Source: Acanthosepion esculentum
Taxonomy: Eukaryota > Mollusca > Cephalopoda > Sepiida > Sepiidae
Assembly: GCA_964036315.1 (NCBI GenBank)
Contig: OZ038480.1
Span: 16,366,844 to 16,430,843, forward strand
DNA length: 64,000 bases
Direction: 5' to 3'
The translations under genes and the position numbers were made by a program. The notes beneath the pieces are model-generated. The model saw only the letters and a program-made list of their open reading frames with translations. It was not told the origin of the DNA and ran no database searches. Of this stretch, positions 1-9,980 are shown one piece after another. How positions within the stretch are numbered: the first letter of the stretch is position 1; each line of letters opens with the position of its first letter.

Positions 1-833
1 CTAACAGACACGACAGCATGATCGGAGATACCGATAGGACAGAGCTGCGTGGCACTACAAGACTCAAGGATGGAGGTAAAACACAGGTCGAGCAGGGAGG
101 CCTTACAGTCACGGTTGTAAGCAAAACGCGTGGGGAAATCGATTATCTGGGTGAGGGATTGAGAGAGTGAAAAGTTGAGAGTATGTATGCCAGCGAGGTC
201 AGTGGTAGCGTTCTGTAGCCACTGGTTGTGATGGGCGTTAAAATCACCAAACACAAATATGTGAGCGTACGGATGGACAGAGAGGGCCTTATCCATGCTG
301 TCAGAAATGACATCGAGTATCCCGCAGTCCTGAGAGGATGGAGAGCGGTAGAGGAAGAAAAGATAGCTTACAGCATTGAGAAGAGATAGACGGAGACACA
401 AGTAGGAATGATCCGGCGATTCGAGAGAGGTCTCTCTAGCCAGAGGGAGATGGTCCTTGACGTAGACACCCAGGCCATGCATGTGGGTTAGAGAGTCTTT
501 TCTGAGGAGAGGGAGGTATCCAGGGATCGAGAGATCAGAGGAAGGGATAGAGGAGTTAAGATTGGTCTCACACAGGGTGAGTATATCCGGGCACTTAGCT
601 ATGAGGAAAGACTCAACGCTGCAGAAGTTGGTTCTAATGCCACGGATGTTAGAGAAGGAGATATTTAGAGGTTTGGGTGATTTTTGGAAGGCTGGTTTAG
701 GTTTGTATTTCTGTTTTTTGTTATTCATGTTGGTAATTGGTTTTGGAAAGAGAGAGAAGGCCTGAGTTAAAGGAAGCCGACGGTTGACACCCATGACGCG
801 AACAGAGAGGGGGTTTGGCACAGCAAGATTCAT
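1..833 (-). CDS. LINE APE-type endonuclease, 5' part of ORF, runs off window
   Basis: Conceptual translation from the ATG at 833 is open for 277 codons to the window edge. A stop codon lies in frame about 10 codons upstream of this ATG, which supports the start. After a ~55-residue basic/proline-rich leader comes an apurinic-endonuclease-like (EEP) domain: ISFSNIRGIRTNF near residue 58, CETN (metal-binding Glu) near 90, LFFLYRSPSSQ near 160, GDFNAHHNQW near 185 and the C-terminal SDHAVVSV near 270. This order is that of the nicking endonuclease of jockey/CR1-like non-LTR retrotransposons, where it precedes the reverse transcriptase and cuts target DNA for target-primed reverse transcription. 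The RT would lie outside the window. It probably belongs to the same family as the RT fragments at 52.7-54.1 kb. No break is seen in the visible part. Confidence 0.88.
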   Translation of the reverse strand, partial: MNLAVPNPLSVRVMGVNRRLPLTQAFSLFPKPITNMNNKKQKYKPKPAFQKSPKPLNISFSNIRGIRTNFCSVESFLIAKCPDILTLCETNLNSSIPSSDLSIPGYLPLLRKDSLTHMHGLGVYVKDHLPLARETSLESPDHSYLCLRLSLLNAVSYLFFLYRSPSSQDCGILDVISDSMDKALSVHPYAHIFVFGDFNAHHNQWLQNATTDLAGIHTLNFSLSQSLTQIIDFPTRFAYNRDCKASLLDLCFTSILESCSATQLCPIGISDHAVVSV

Positions 834-885
834 AATGTGGCCTCAGGGTTGCCCACCGGAAATGACTGCAGGGACACCTATCCAT

Positions 886-935
886 TTATATATAAGGGTC
901 AGTGGTGCATTGTGGGTAGTCTATTTTGGCGGTTA
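886..935 (-). promoter_or_regulatory. promoter-like module shared with Penelope-like copies
   Basis: Read on the minus strand this holds CCGCCAAAATAG, then ACTACCCACAATGC (close to the ZNF143/Staf recognition pattern), then TATATATAAAT. It lies just upstream of the LINE ORF. The same block recurs near 18.25-18.33 and 33.98-34.06 kb, and inverted at 34.2 kb; in those copies it is preceded by an ETS-like CTTCCGG-type box. Promoter function is inferred from motif content and repetition only. Confidence 0.45.
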
Positions 936-947
936 TTAAAATAACAG

Positions 948-1000
948 CACTAGTTGCCTGACGATTGCACTAGCATGAAACAGACTGTCGCCTCTAAGTG
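948..1000 (+). ncRNA. hammerhead-ribozyme-like fold in a Penelope-type terminus
   Basis: The conserved boxes occur in order: CTGACGA (958-964), a short stem II with loop ACTA, GAAA (977-980), and a stem III in which A980-T988 and C981-G987 close a tiny loop, leaving GTC at 987-989 as the expected cleavage site. Stem I pairs CACTAG..GC (948-957) with GC..CTA.GTG (990-1000) across a 2x2 internal loop and one bulge. Hammerhead motifs are known from Penelope-like elements. The 10.1-11.1 position of stem II is a U-U mismatch, so activity may be weak. The fold was drawn by hand. Confidence 0.7.
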
Positions 1001-1098
1001 TTGACTTCTATGTTCACTTTTATATTTACACACATTCTATCTCTGATATTGAGCACTTTATCCCATAAATATAGCACACTTTAAGAGTATATTTCTTC

Positions 1099-1167
<69 letters not shown>
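1001..1167 (+). repeat. Penelope-type terminal segment running into (TA)n(GT)n
   Basis: The segment downstream of the hammerhead (GTTGACTTCTATGTTCACTT, then TCTGATATTGAGCACTTT and CCATAAATATAGC) recurs at 2.0, 22.4, 24.1 and 28.8 kb. Here it ends in a short TA tract followed by about 68 bp of GT repeats. Confidence 0.65.
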
Positions 1168-1675
1168 GCAGATTTAAATCAAACCATAAAAAAGAAAAAG
1201 TTTTTTTAAATATAAAATATTTTTATTTTTGTGTTTTTGCAACTAAATTTTTCTCTGTATGTATGAGTGTTAAAGTTCTTGTGTTATAGTTCTTTGTTAA
1301 GATGAAAAGAAATGTGATTTCTATGTGAGAGAAAATAGGAGGCAAGGGAGAAAGTGTGGAGGAAAGTCTATCACATAGCTTGGTGAAGAAGACAGGTGAA
1401 TAAGTAAGGGAATCTCTTTGAAGCCTATGCATTGTGAACTGCTGTTGTATGTTGCTGTCTCTTTACTGGTTTTGTCCATCTAGAAACTTTACTTAAATAC
1501 TCTTTAAAGGGATCACAAAGTATTTTTTATGGGTCAGTGCGAAAATGTTGAATATTTATTTTTAAAGGACTAATTTATTAACCGGAATAATGCATGAATC
1601 CGCTGACTGAGAAACCATTTTTTTGTCATTGGTTGTTCAACTGTCTTTCTGCTTATTTCCGCCTTTCCATACACA
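1168..1675. other. no recognised feature
   Basis: AT-rich sequence. No ORF, repeat boundary or RNA signature was recognised on either strand. Confidence 0.5.
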
Positions 1676-2095
1676 CACATATATATATATATATAGTTTA
1701 AAATTTGCTATATTTGTGGTAAATGAGTGATCAATATCAGAGATAGACCATTCATGGATATAGATTGTGGACAGAGGAATTAACAATGCACAGTGAATGT
1801 CATTTCATGCCACTAGCAATCTTCAGACCATGTATCACTACTTCTTTAAAGGGTTCTATATATGGCTTTAATCTCCCAATGGCCTATATATAGAACCTGC
1901 TAAGGGATTAGTGACACACAGTTTAAAGACCACATGAGGCTTGAAATTGCAATCTTCAGGCCTGATGATTGCATAAAAGCATAATTGCCACTCAGTGCTG
2001 ACCTCAGTGTCCACTTTTATATTTATATATGCTCTATCCCTGATATTGACCACTTTTACCCATAAATATAGCATACATTAAATCTATATTTTTAT
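1676..2095 (+). repeat. decayed Penelope-type terminal segment
   Basis: Contains GGCCTGATGATTGCAT followed by a degraded version of the hammerhead 3' half (GAAA and GTC are lost), then TCCACTTTTATATTTATAT and CCTGATATTGACCACTTTTA as in the better copy near 1 kb. An inverted copy of the TGATATTG/TCAATATCA unit lies near 1.73 kb. Confidence 0.5.
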
Positions 2096-2330
<235 letters not shown>

Positions 2331-2756
2331 TTAGTTTGTGTTATGACATATAAACTTCAATGGGTTATTTTTATTGCTGGTAATATTATTTTTTTTCAAA
2401 AATGCGTTGCTGATAATATTTTTTTCCTTCAAAAATCTATTTCTGGTAATATTTTTCCCAAAAATGTTTAGCTGGTAATATTAATTTTTTTTAAAAATGT
2501 ATTGCTGGTAATAATTTTTTTCTTCAAAAATTTATTGATGGTAACAATTTTTTACAAAGTATTTCTGGTATTAAAAGCTAGTGTTAAACTTTCATAGTGT
2601 ATTGACCCCAGTTTGGAAGTTAACTATTTGCCCATAGCTGGGACCCTAGCAAGTGCTACCACCCTAGGTCAGGTTGGACCTGGGAACTCCAGCAGTTAAG
2701 AGGTGGTTCCTCAAAACCTCTTGATCAGTGGCCTTGCTGTTATCATACCCAGAATG
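2331..2756 (+). repeat. dispersed minisatellite-bearing element, copy A
   Basis: Starts with a GTTTGGTTT/ATGACATAT motif, followed by about six degenerate copies of a ~30-bp unit around TTGCTGGTAATATTTTTT, then a unique block (AACTATTTGCCCATAGCTGG to GGCCTTGCTGTTAT). The same order is seen at 19.8-20.2 kb and, inverted, at 59.75-60.35 kb. In the 19.8-kb copy it adjoins a Helitron-like ORF, so this may be the end region of a non-autonomous relative. Confidence 0.65.
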
Positions 2757-2837
<81 letters not shown>

Positions 2838-2838
2838 T
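2757..2838. repeat. (TA)n microsatellite
   Basis: Near-perfect TA array abutting the dispersed element on its left and a hairpin element on its right. Confidence 0.95.
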
Positions 2839-3177
2839 TATTAGTAGCAGTAATCTTATAAGTATAACTACACTCGTTTCGGAAAACCTTCTGTTTCTTG
2901 ATTTTCAAATGATCAAATCAATATCAAAGGAAAAAAGGTATAAAAAAAAAGAAAGAGCCGAGAACATGAACGCCTGTCGTAAACAATCGTTCAGCATGCA
3001 GGTCCAAAGCCCAAAGGAAAAAAACACAATACGAGTATGCAACTAACTAAATAAAGGGCTCAATACAATAAGTAGAGCAGACTTAGTTAAACCTAGAGAG
3101 CCAGACAAACCTACCAAGGTTTCACCTAAATGTCCGCTTAGGTGAAACCTTGGTAGGTTTGTCTGGCCCTTTAGGTT

Positions 3178-3182
<5 letters not shown>
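2839..3182. mobile_element. microsatellite-flanked hairpin element, family 1 copy 1
   Basis: About 245 bp of body is followed by an inverted repeat with 45-bp arms (3085-3129 and 3138-3182; two mismatches) and an 8-bp loop, with TA arrays directly on both sides. The same body plus hairpin recurs at 32078-32429, also between TA arrays. There is no ORF, so it is a non-autonomous element of unknown class, MITE-like in shape. Confidence 0.7.

Positions 3183-3247
<65 letters not shown>
3183..3247. repeat. (TA)n microsatellite
   Basis: TA array immediately following the right hairpin arm. Confidence 0.95.
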
Positions 3248-3248
<1 letters not shown>

Positions 3249-3730
3249 GCCTATACATGGGAAAATATGATATATATACATTTCTATATATCAGAACAAT
3301 GTTAGGCAACTGAATGACAAAATGGAAACTTTCTGCGTAACATGTTTCATCCTCTAGAATGACTTCATCAGACTAAAGTAATATTTTTATTCAATGATGG
3401 AATTATAAGAGGAGAGTGAGTGTTTGGTTATATTTATGTGTCAAGGAAAAATACTGAAGATGTATGAATGCTGAATTTAAAATTTTCAAGTTTAAATGAG
3501 ATTAGTTGATAGAGAAGAATTGTTTGGGGCAACTAGGTTGTATTAAATTTAGTATAGTATGTAATTAATTTTATTTTTTAAAGAAAACTTTGGAATTTTT
3601 CTTAATCAATTTTCTACAGCCACCAAGAAATTAATTCATGGACTTGAAAGTATTAAAACTAAGATTAATACACATAACAGGTCTAAATTATTTAACCAAA
3701 CATTCTGTCTAAATATAAATACATACATAC
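3248..3730 (-). repeat. Penelope-type 3' terminus, then unrecognised AT-rich sequence
   Basis: Read on the minus strand, 3300-3390 contains TCTGATGAAGTC, a degraded stem and GATGAAACATGTTACGC, the pattern seen just before Penelope 3' ends, and it faces the TA array. A parallel arrangement exists at 32481-32560. The rest, up to the Gypsy LTR, shows nothing recognisable. Confidence 0.5.
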
Positions 3731-3952
3731 TGTTGTGACCAAGTAAATAATTAAAGAAATAACGAAACAAATGTTACGGATATATATATTATCATTAAGT
3801 ACAACAGAAGAGTATTACATGTCTAGTGAGTGTGTGTTGATTGACCCAGCATTCAATCTATTCAACTGTTCCCCCCAGGCCTTCTCTCCTACTAATCTTA
3901 TAGTAGGTGGAAGAGTCCAACATAGACTCTTTAGAGGGAGGACACCCCCCCA
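3731..3952 (-). repeat. 3' LTR of the minus-strand Gypsy element
   Basis: About 222 bp beginning TGTTGTGACC on the plus strand. It aligns along its length with 12576-12623 plus 16028-16212. The inner boundary is blurred by a run of C; on the minus strand this gives a G-rich polypurine tract (AAAAGTGGGGGGG) directly upstream of the LTR, as expected. It also preserves the empty site TGTTACG (3772-3778) where the other LTR carries a LINE. Confidence 0.8.
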
Positions 3953-4581
3953 CTTTTCAGCCTGACTCCGTATGGAGTCTTTTTTTTTAATAATTACCAC
4001 ACAATACTTTTTATTCAACCAAATAAACCCTTTTTCACAACAAAAAAATCAGAAACAACCACTTTGAAAACGCTATATACAGAAATTACGTTCGCAATTT
4101 TTTTTTTTAGTTTTCCAACAAACATTTTACGTGTTAACAACAGTCCCTTTTTATTAAGGTCTCTATTCATTATTCCTAAATAATGAAAAATTTGTTAAGT
4201 TTAATGGTAAATTATAATGGTAATTCAAAGTTCATAAGTGAGGAGATGTTTTTTTTTACTCATTCTTTTCCTTTTTCTGTAGACATGGTATGAAATGAAA
4301 GATGTTCAATATCTTATCTTTTGGGGTTAATTTCTAAAGGTTCCATAAATTTCCTTATTCTTTTGGACCTTCTGAGCTCTGGCACTGATTACAGTATTGG
4401 CACCTAAAAAATATCAAAGACGATGTCCATAGTGTCATCTTCTATGGGATCGCTGTCGGCTACGCTTTCATACCGTTTTCTAATTTGGTTTACATGATGT
4501 TTGTGTATAAACTTTGGTCCCTGAATCATGTAAATCATGTTACTAATTTGTCTGTCTATTGTTCCTATCTCCCAGTGAGCT
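3953..4581 (-). pseudogene. integrase C-terminal tail and 3' region of the minus-strand Gypsy element
   Basis: The minus-strand frame at 4404-4580 reads HWEIGTIDRQISNMIYMIQG and then HHVNQIRKR, matching SYWEQGTIEKRIGNMVYIVQG and HVNQIRKR at the C-terminus of the other Gypsy integrase (11.3-11.5 kb). Downstream minus-strand sequence also resembles the 3' untranslated part of that element. The coding frame begins abruptly at the 704-bp LTR boundary, so the catalytic core is missing. Confidence 0.8.
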
Positions 4582-5285
4582 TGTAGCAATTACTACTATG
4601 TTTGACACGCCTACATTTTTCTCAACTGTGATTGGTCAAATAATAAATACTATCACAGGACAATTTACTGATCGCATTCACCACACTGAATTTTTCCTAC
4701 TGTTAATTCACAAACATGCTTTTGTTACAAAATCACCAATTGGGTAAGTTTTCATCCAATCAGATATTTTTTGTGTGCTCTCTCGAATATTCTCCCGCCA
4801 TTGTCCTGGGAGCCTACCCATGGTTATATAAACCGGAATTCGTTCCAAAAATATACAGTAGAAGCAGAACTCAGTAGAACTCAACAACTCACACGCGTCT
4901 ACACAGACTATTCATTCTACTCACTGTATGACGCAAGCACACAGAACTTAAATATCATTCACCATCAGTTCTATGTAACAAGCCAAGTTGCAACAGCTCT
5001 GTTAGTTATATCTAATCCACAACTGATTTATTACATGTTCTTCTGAAAACATCATTCTATCTAATACAGAACTTTGAACATTCTTTCAGAAAATTTGTTT
5101 ATTTACATTTAATCTTTCCGCTAACAGATAAAGGGAAACAACTTCACCTATCTTATTGTTTCATACATTACAAAATTGTTTTGTATTTGTTGATTTTAAT
5201 ATATATTTTATCGTTGAAATAAAAATCGGTTTTCCATTGTTTTTCCTTGATACAAAAATGTATAATTGTTAAATGCTATTCAACA
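4582..5285 (+). repeat. 704-bp LTR-like insertion
   Basis: Starts TGTAG and ends TTCAACA. It is similar to 35259-35962, which is exactly the same length, including the stretch CTGGGAGCCTAC followed by a TATA-type box (GGTTATATAAACC here, TGTATAAAAGCAG there). It joins the integrase tail on one side and the protease on the other without a target duplication, so a deletion probably accompanied or followed insertion. The promoter side suggests plus orientation. Confidence 0.65.
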
Positions 5286-5900
5286 CGCAGCCACATCAAC
5301 CTTTTCAACACAACCAGCATTTACAAACTTAATATGGTCGCCAGTTACACTTTTAGCTATTCGGTTCATTCTTAACAAAGTTGGCTTACCCAGTTTTTTC
5401 CATGTTTGATAATTAATTATGGATAAGTTTCAACCCAAATCAAGCTGTAGCCTTATATTTTTGTTAAATATTTGCACTTCAATATATTTCCTGATGTTAC
5501 GACTTTTTGGTTCATCAGACTTGGTAATTTTTACAAAACTTTTTTTTGTCTTGTTCTTAATCCTGCAGTGGGAACTTTTGTGTCCCAATTTATCGCAATT
5601 AAAACATTTTTTATTTTTAAAAGGACAATCTCTATACCAATGTAATTGACCACACCTGAAACATGGTCTTTATGGCAAAGTAACATTATTATTTTTTGGT
5701 TGACCCTTTTTAATTTTTCTTTGGCATATTTTTTTTTAATGTGAGCCACGCTACTCTGTTCGATGTTCTTCAAATCTCTCTGATGCTCACAAAACATTGA
5801 CAATCTTTGGCAACTTGCTGTAAAGTAACGTTGGGCTTGTTTTCAAGCTTGTTGAGTACCCTATGACGTATTTCGGCGTCTTTCGCTAAAATCAAACCCT

Positions 5901-6043
5901 TGTAGTGGACTGTAGGGTGAAGATGTGAAGAGATATCAGAAGGTTAAAATTTCCTGCTAGCCGGTCCACCTACATGAGAATGTTGGACTTTAATTAAGTC
6001 CAAAGAAGACAAAGAAAACAAACAACACCGATAAATATATGTA

Positions 6044-6129
<86 letters not shown>

Positions 6130-6440
6130 CAAGTTAAACAAAGACATGCACAGTTACATAGAGTTTGTGTGGAGAAATAATGTGTTTGTGCGTGGTGAGT
6201 GTTCGTACGTACGTATATTGTTCTTAGCGTGTTCCCAGAATTTGGGAAACGCTGTATCTATGAGAGGTCACATATTGGTGTTAGTTGAAAAGAGAGATTT
6301 ACCTCACCTCCACGCGAGGTGGCGGCCCAAGGTCTAAGTGGAAAAGAGAAATTGAGGTGAAGCGTCAGTCAGTATTTATAGCCAGGGGAGAGAGACCCCT
6401 GTTGAAGGATTAAGGGACTGAGGAGGAGCTAACTCCAACA
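5901..6440 (+). mobile_element. 540-bp solo LTR inside gag
   Basis: Begins TGTAGTGG, ends CTCCAACA and is flanked by the direct repeat CCCT (5897-5900 and 6441-6444). Removing it rejoins the gag frame between IFIQG and LILAKDAE, as in the uninterrupted gag of the plus-strand element. It contains a (TA)n array and a TATA-type box (GTATTTATAGCC). It is similar in form, but not obviously in sequence, to the 632-bp LTR in the mariner. Confidence 0.75.
6047..6123. repeat. (TA)n microsatellite within the solo LTR
   Basis: About 75 bp of uninterrupted TA. Confidence 0.95.
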
Positions 6441-6889
6441 CCCTGGATGAAAATCATGCATTTAAAATTATTGGTTCTTAACTCTGCCAATTTGAAGTCA
6501 TCGCAGTTTTTAATGACTACACTCGCGAAAGTAGTATAATCTTTGTCTTCATTGTGGGTGAGATTCATTCATTTCTAACACTTATGGAACAGTGATGTTT
6601 TTGAACCGAAGAGTTCTGTTAATGATTGAAATGCCTTTTTAAATTACAAGTCGCTGGTTTTCTGAGGCAAAATATAGTTAACAAACTTAATATATTCTAC
6701 TGTGCCTAATTTCCTGAGGAGTAGGCGAACCTTTTTATGGTCAGCCCAACTTGCACAATCTTTTAAAGTACGAAACGAATGTAATTTCTTCTTCAGGTGC
6801 AAACATGAAGTTTTCAATAGCACTCCATATAGCATTTTCAGAGAACGTGTTTTCACTGTCCTCATTTTGTCTTTTGATGGATATATTAT

Positions 6890-7177
6890 TGTTATGGGAA
6901 CTTACCCATAATAATAATGGACTATTCCGGACATTATAAATACTGCGCCCCAAGAGGGAGAAGAGAGGATTTTTTGTAAGAGCATTGGAATAGTGATACT
7001 TGTCGAGACAACATAGTTCACTCTAACCAAATCTGATAGTCATTACTAATACTCCTACTTCTTTATATATATTTTTGTTTGTAATATATCTGTGTTATTC
7101 CATACCTGTGTTCGAGTTATTCTTTATTGGTTCTACCTTGGACCATCACCGTGGTACAAGGAACTTGGACCATAACA
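6890..7177 (+). repeat. 5' LTR
   Basis: TG...CA ends with 8-bp inverted termini (TGTTATGG/CCATAACA). A TATAAAT box lies at 6935-6941, placing a probable promoter about 45 bp into the LTR. The last 40 bp carry two copies of CTTGGACCAT around CCGTGGTACAAGG. Confidence 0.92.
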
Positions 7178-7573
7178 AGTGGCGACGAGGAAACCCCTAA
7201 AAGAAAAACGAACTCTCTACGCGGAGGACATACTTATTTTGCTATCCGTCGCACATAACATGTGGCGACGAGGAAACCCCAAAACAAACTCTCTACGCGG
7301 AGGACACCTTTTTTTGCTATTCGTCGCACATAACAGTGGTCAACAAGTAAACTCTAAAAAAAAACAAGTTCTACATGAAGATTTCTAAAAAAAAACAAGT
7401 TCTACGTGAAGATTTCTAAAAAAACAAGTTCTACGCGAACACATAAAAAAAAGAAGAATTTTCTTTTTGGACATCAATTTTACTGTGGCAACAAAGGAAA
7501 TTTTTTTTGCGTACACAGGTTCCAGAATATCAGGTTACACTAAGGTAAAATACTTACACAAAATTACGTTAAC
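7178..7573 (+). promoter_or_regulatory. primer-binding-site region and duplicated leader
   Basis: The tRNA primer-binding site should start directly after the LTR, at AGTGGCGACGAGG. That stretch recurs in a tandem copy beginning near 7262, each followed by CTCTCTACGCGGAGGACA and GTCGCACATAACA, so the priming region is duplicated with a period of about 84 bp. Three copies of an ~31-bp AAAACAAGTTCTACG unit follow (7352-7435). Confidence 0.65.
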
Positions 7574-8778
7574 ATGGAAGATTTTAAGTCAACCATTGTG
7601 GAACTTATCAAAATCCAATTTGAACAGCAACAAAAAACGAACAGAAACATCTTGAATTACAAAAATGATTGCTACGTGTAAGTCAAATAAAGGGCAAAAT
7701 TTCTGAGAATGAAACAATTCTCTCACAAGACGCTATTTGGAGCACTATCGAAGATTTCACGTATGCACCCGACGAAGACAAAACCTTTGCTACTTACTTC
7801 CGAAGGTATGAAGATCTATATGAATTTGACTGCAGAGATTGGTCAGACGCACGAAAAGTACGTCTATTACTAAGAAAATTAGGCACATGCGAATATACCA
7901 AATTCGTAGATTATATCCTACCGAGGAAAACAAATGAGTTAACTTTCAAAGAAGCCATAAAACCGCTAACAGAACTTTTCAGCCCTAATACTTCACTATT
8001 CCACAAAAGATGGAAATGTCTGAACCTAACAAAAAAGGACAGCGAAGATTACATAACCTTCGCTTCCATTGTAAACAAATATTGTGATGACTTTAAATTA
8101 TCGGAACTCAGCGCGGACAATTTCAAGTGTTTAATATACGTCCAAGGCCTGGTTTCAACCAAAGACGCGGAAATGAGACGCAGAATCGTTACAAAGTTGG
8201 AGAGTGAACAAGATTTGACACTTCAAAAACTAGCCGAAGACTGTCAGAGATGCATCAGTGTGAAGAAAGACTCAAAATTTTTAGAAGAAGCTGGCATCGC
8301 ACACATATGTAAAGTACGAAGACAAACCAACTTTCACTCCTCAGCGACAAACCAAACCAATTTTCTCTCCTCAAAAACAGGTAAAACAAATTTATCTACT
8401 TCAAAAAGTCAATATCAGAAAAAACTACCACCCAGTCCATGCTATCGCTGTGGGACTTGGCACTGGTATAAAGACTGTCCATACCGTTTTAAAACTTGTC
8501 TATCATGCAAAAAAATAGAATATAAAAGTTCTCATTGTTGGACTAGAAGAGAAAGCAAAAGCAGAATAAGAATCACGAGGACTGACCAAACTGATGAGAC
8601 TAACATAAGGAAATACATACAAGTAGAAATGCAAAACAGAAAAGTCAGACTACAGTTGGATTCCGGCTCGGACTTAACTATTATTAACGTTCAAACAGGG
8701 AGAAAACTGAACAAATCTGCCATGTTTAAAACGGATAAAATTGCTAGATTGGTAACGGGGAGAAAAATAAAATTTTAG
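7574..8778 (+). pseudogene. gag: Gypsy gag with zinc knuckles and protease
   Basis: The ATG at 7574 (MEDFKSTIVELIKIQFEQQQ) matches the gag N-terminus of the minus-strand relative (MDKFKSAVLELMKHQQEQQ). A frameshift in the A-run near 7665 moves translation into the next frame, which is then open to 8778. That frame contains the capsid-like region (AIWSTIEDFTYAPDEDKTFA; VRLLLRKLGTCEYTKFVDYI), a CCHC-type knuckle (CYRCGTWHWYKDC), a second Cys/His cluster (CLSCKKIEYKSSHC) and an aspartic protease motif (LQLDSGSDLTII). It ends at a TAG interrupting what should continue into pol (GEVITNVTFNV follows in the same frame). Gag forms particles and packages RNA; the protease would process the polyprotein. 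Confidence 0.85.
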
Positions 8779-9980
8779 GGTGAAGTGATTACAAATGTAA
8801 CATTTAATGTAATGACGAAAAAATTAAAAATGTATGTATTAAGAAATGCAGAAAACTTATTCGGAACGGACTGGATGCAAAAATTCGAACTTTGGGATTT
8901 ACTAATAAGTACGTACTGCCAACATGTAAAAAGTTTATCAACCGAGGCAGATAAATTAAAAGAGAAACTAAAAACAAGTTTCCTCGAAGTATTTTCAGCA
9001 GGTCTCGGAAGATGTAAAAAAATGACAGCAAATATTGAAATAAAAGAAAACGTTCAACCTATCTTCAGGAAAAAAGGAGCGTACCGTTTGCGTCAATAGA
9101 AAAAATAGATCAAGAATTGGCTAGACTCGAAAACGCTGGCATATTGACAAAAGTAGAATACAGTCAATGGGCCGCACCTACGGTTTACGTCATAAAGAAA
9201 TCAGGAGAGATTCGAGTATGCGCTGATTTCTCAACGGGTTTGAACGCAGCGATAAAGGACTACCACTATCCTCTACCCAGTCCAGAAGAAGTATTCACTA
9301 AGTTAAATGGCGGAAATTTTTTTATCAAAAATAGATTTAAGTGAAGCGTATCTACAAATTCCAGTCGATGAGGAAAGTTCAAAATTACTGTGCATAAACA
9401 CACACAAAGGAATGTACAAATACCAAAGATTACCATTTGGGATTAAGGTCGCGCCGGCTATATTCCAACAGACAATGGATACTATGCTCTCCGGACTAGA
9501 GTACACGATTGCATACCTGGATGACGTATTGATAAATAGCGAAAGCGTTGAACAACACTTGGAACACGTACAAGAGGTGTTTAAGAGAATACAAAGCTAT
9601 GGGTTCCAGGTAAAAGAAAACAAATGCGATTTTTTTCATGAAGGAAATTAAATACCTGGGCGATATCATCGATCAAGAAGGAAGACGACCAGACCCTGAA
9701 AGGGCAACGGCAATAAAAAAAAATGCCAGTTCCAAAGAACATAACAGAATTATAAAGTTTTCTAGGCTTAGTGAGTTACTACCAGGAATTCATTCCTCAC
9801 ATACATAAACTTCGCGCACCACTGAACGAACTGCTAAAGAAAGAAAAAGTTTGGGAGTGGACAGATGAATGCTAGAAAACATTTGACAAAATAATTAAGA
9901 CGTTAATTTCGGATTTATTTTTGGCATACTACGATCCTAAATTAGAAATAATTGTAGCAAGTGACGCGAGCGCCTAAGGA
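8779..9980 (+). pseudogene. pol: Gypsy reverse transcriptase, multiply frameshifted
   Basis: RT blocks appear in successive frames: ENAGILTKVEYSQWAAPTVY and IRVCADFSTGLN, then the palm (LSKIDLSEAYLQIPVDEE, RLPFGIKVAPAIFQQTMD) and the catalytic YLDDVLI motif near 9.52 kb, then the thumb/connection (YLGDIIDQEGRRPDPE). Frame changes fall near 9080, in the T-run near 9318-9326, in the T-run near 9630 and in the A-run near 9717. The palm Asp residues are present. Three of the four breaks are in homopolymers, which could be genomic decay or assembly error. Confidence 0.85.

Larger units (their letters stand above)
5286..6889 (-). pseudogene. gag-protease of the minus-strand Gypsy element (downstream part)
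   Basis: Minus-strand translation gives, in order: a gag N-terminal domain (NAIWSAIENFMFAPEEEITF, then VRLLLRKLGTVEYIKFVNYI at about 6.66-6.86 kb), the break made by the solo LTR at 5901-6440, a gag C-terminal part (AKDAEIRHRVLNKLENK), two zinc knuckles (CFRCGQLHWYRDC and CFNCDKLGHKSSHC near 5.6 kb) and the protease region, where the DSG active-site motif is degraded to DLG followed by a stop. Similarity to the plus-strand Gypsy gag is clear throughout. Several frameshifts and stops are present. The N-terminus lies at 11911-12132 on the far side of the nested element. Confidence 0.85.

Noticed and set aside
2711..2908. Open frames rich in Ile-Tyr (also at 5944-6147, 16079-16324, 24999-25344, 33238-33420)
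   Set aside because: They are translations of (TA)n arrays and have no independent protein support.
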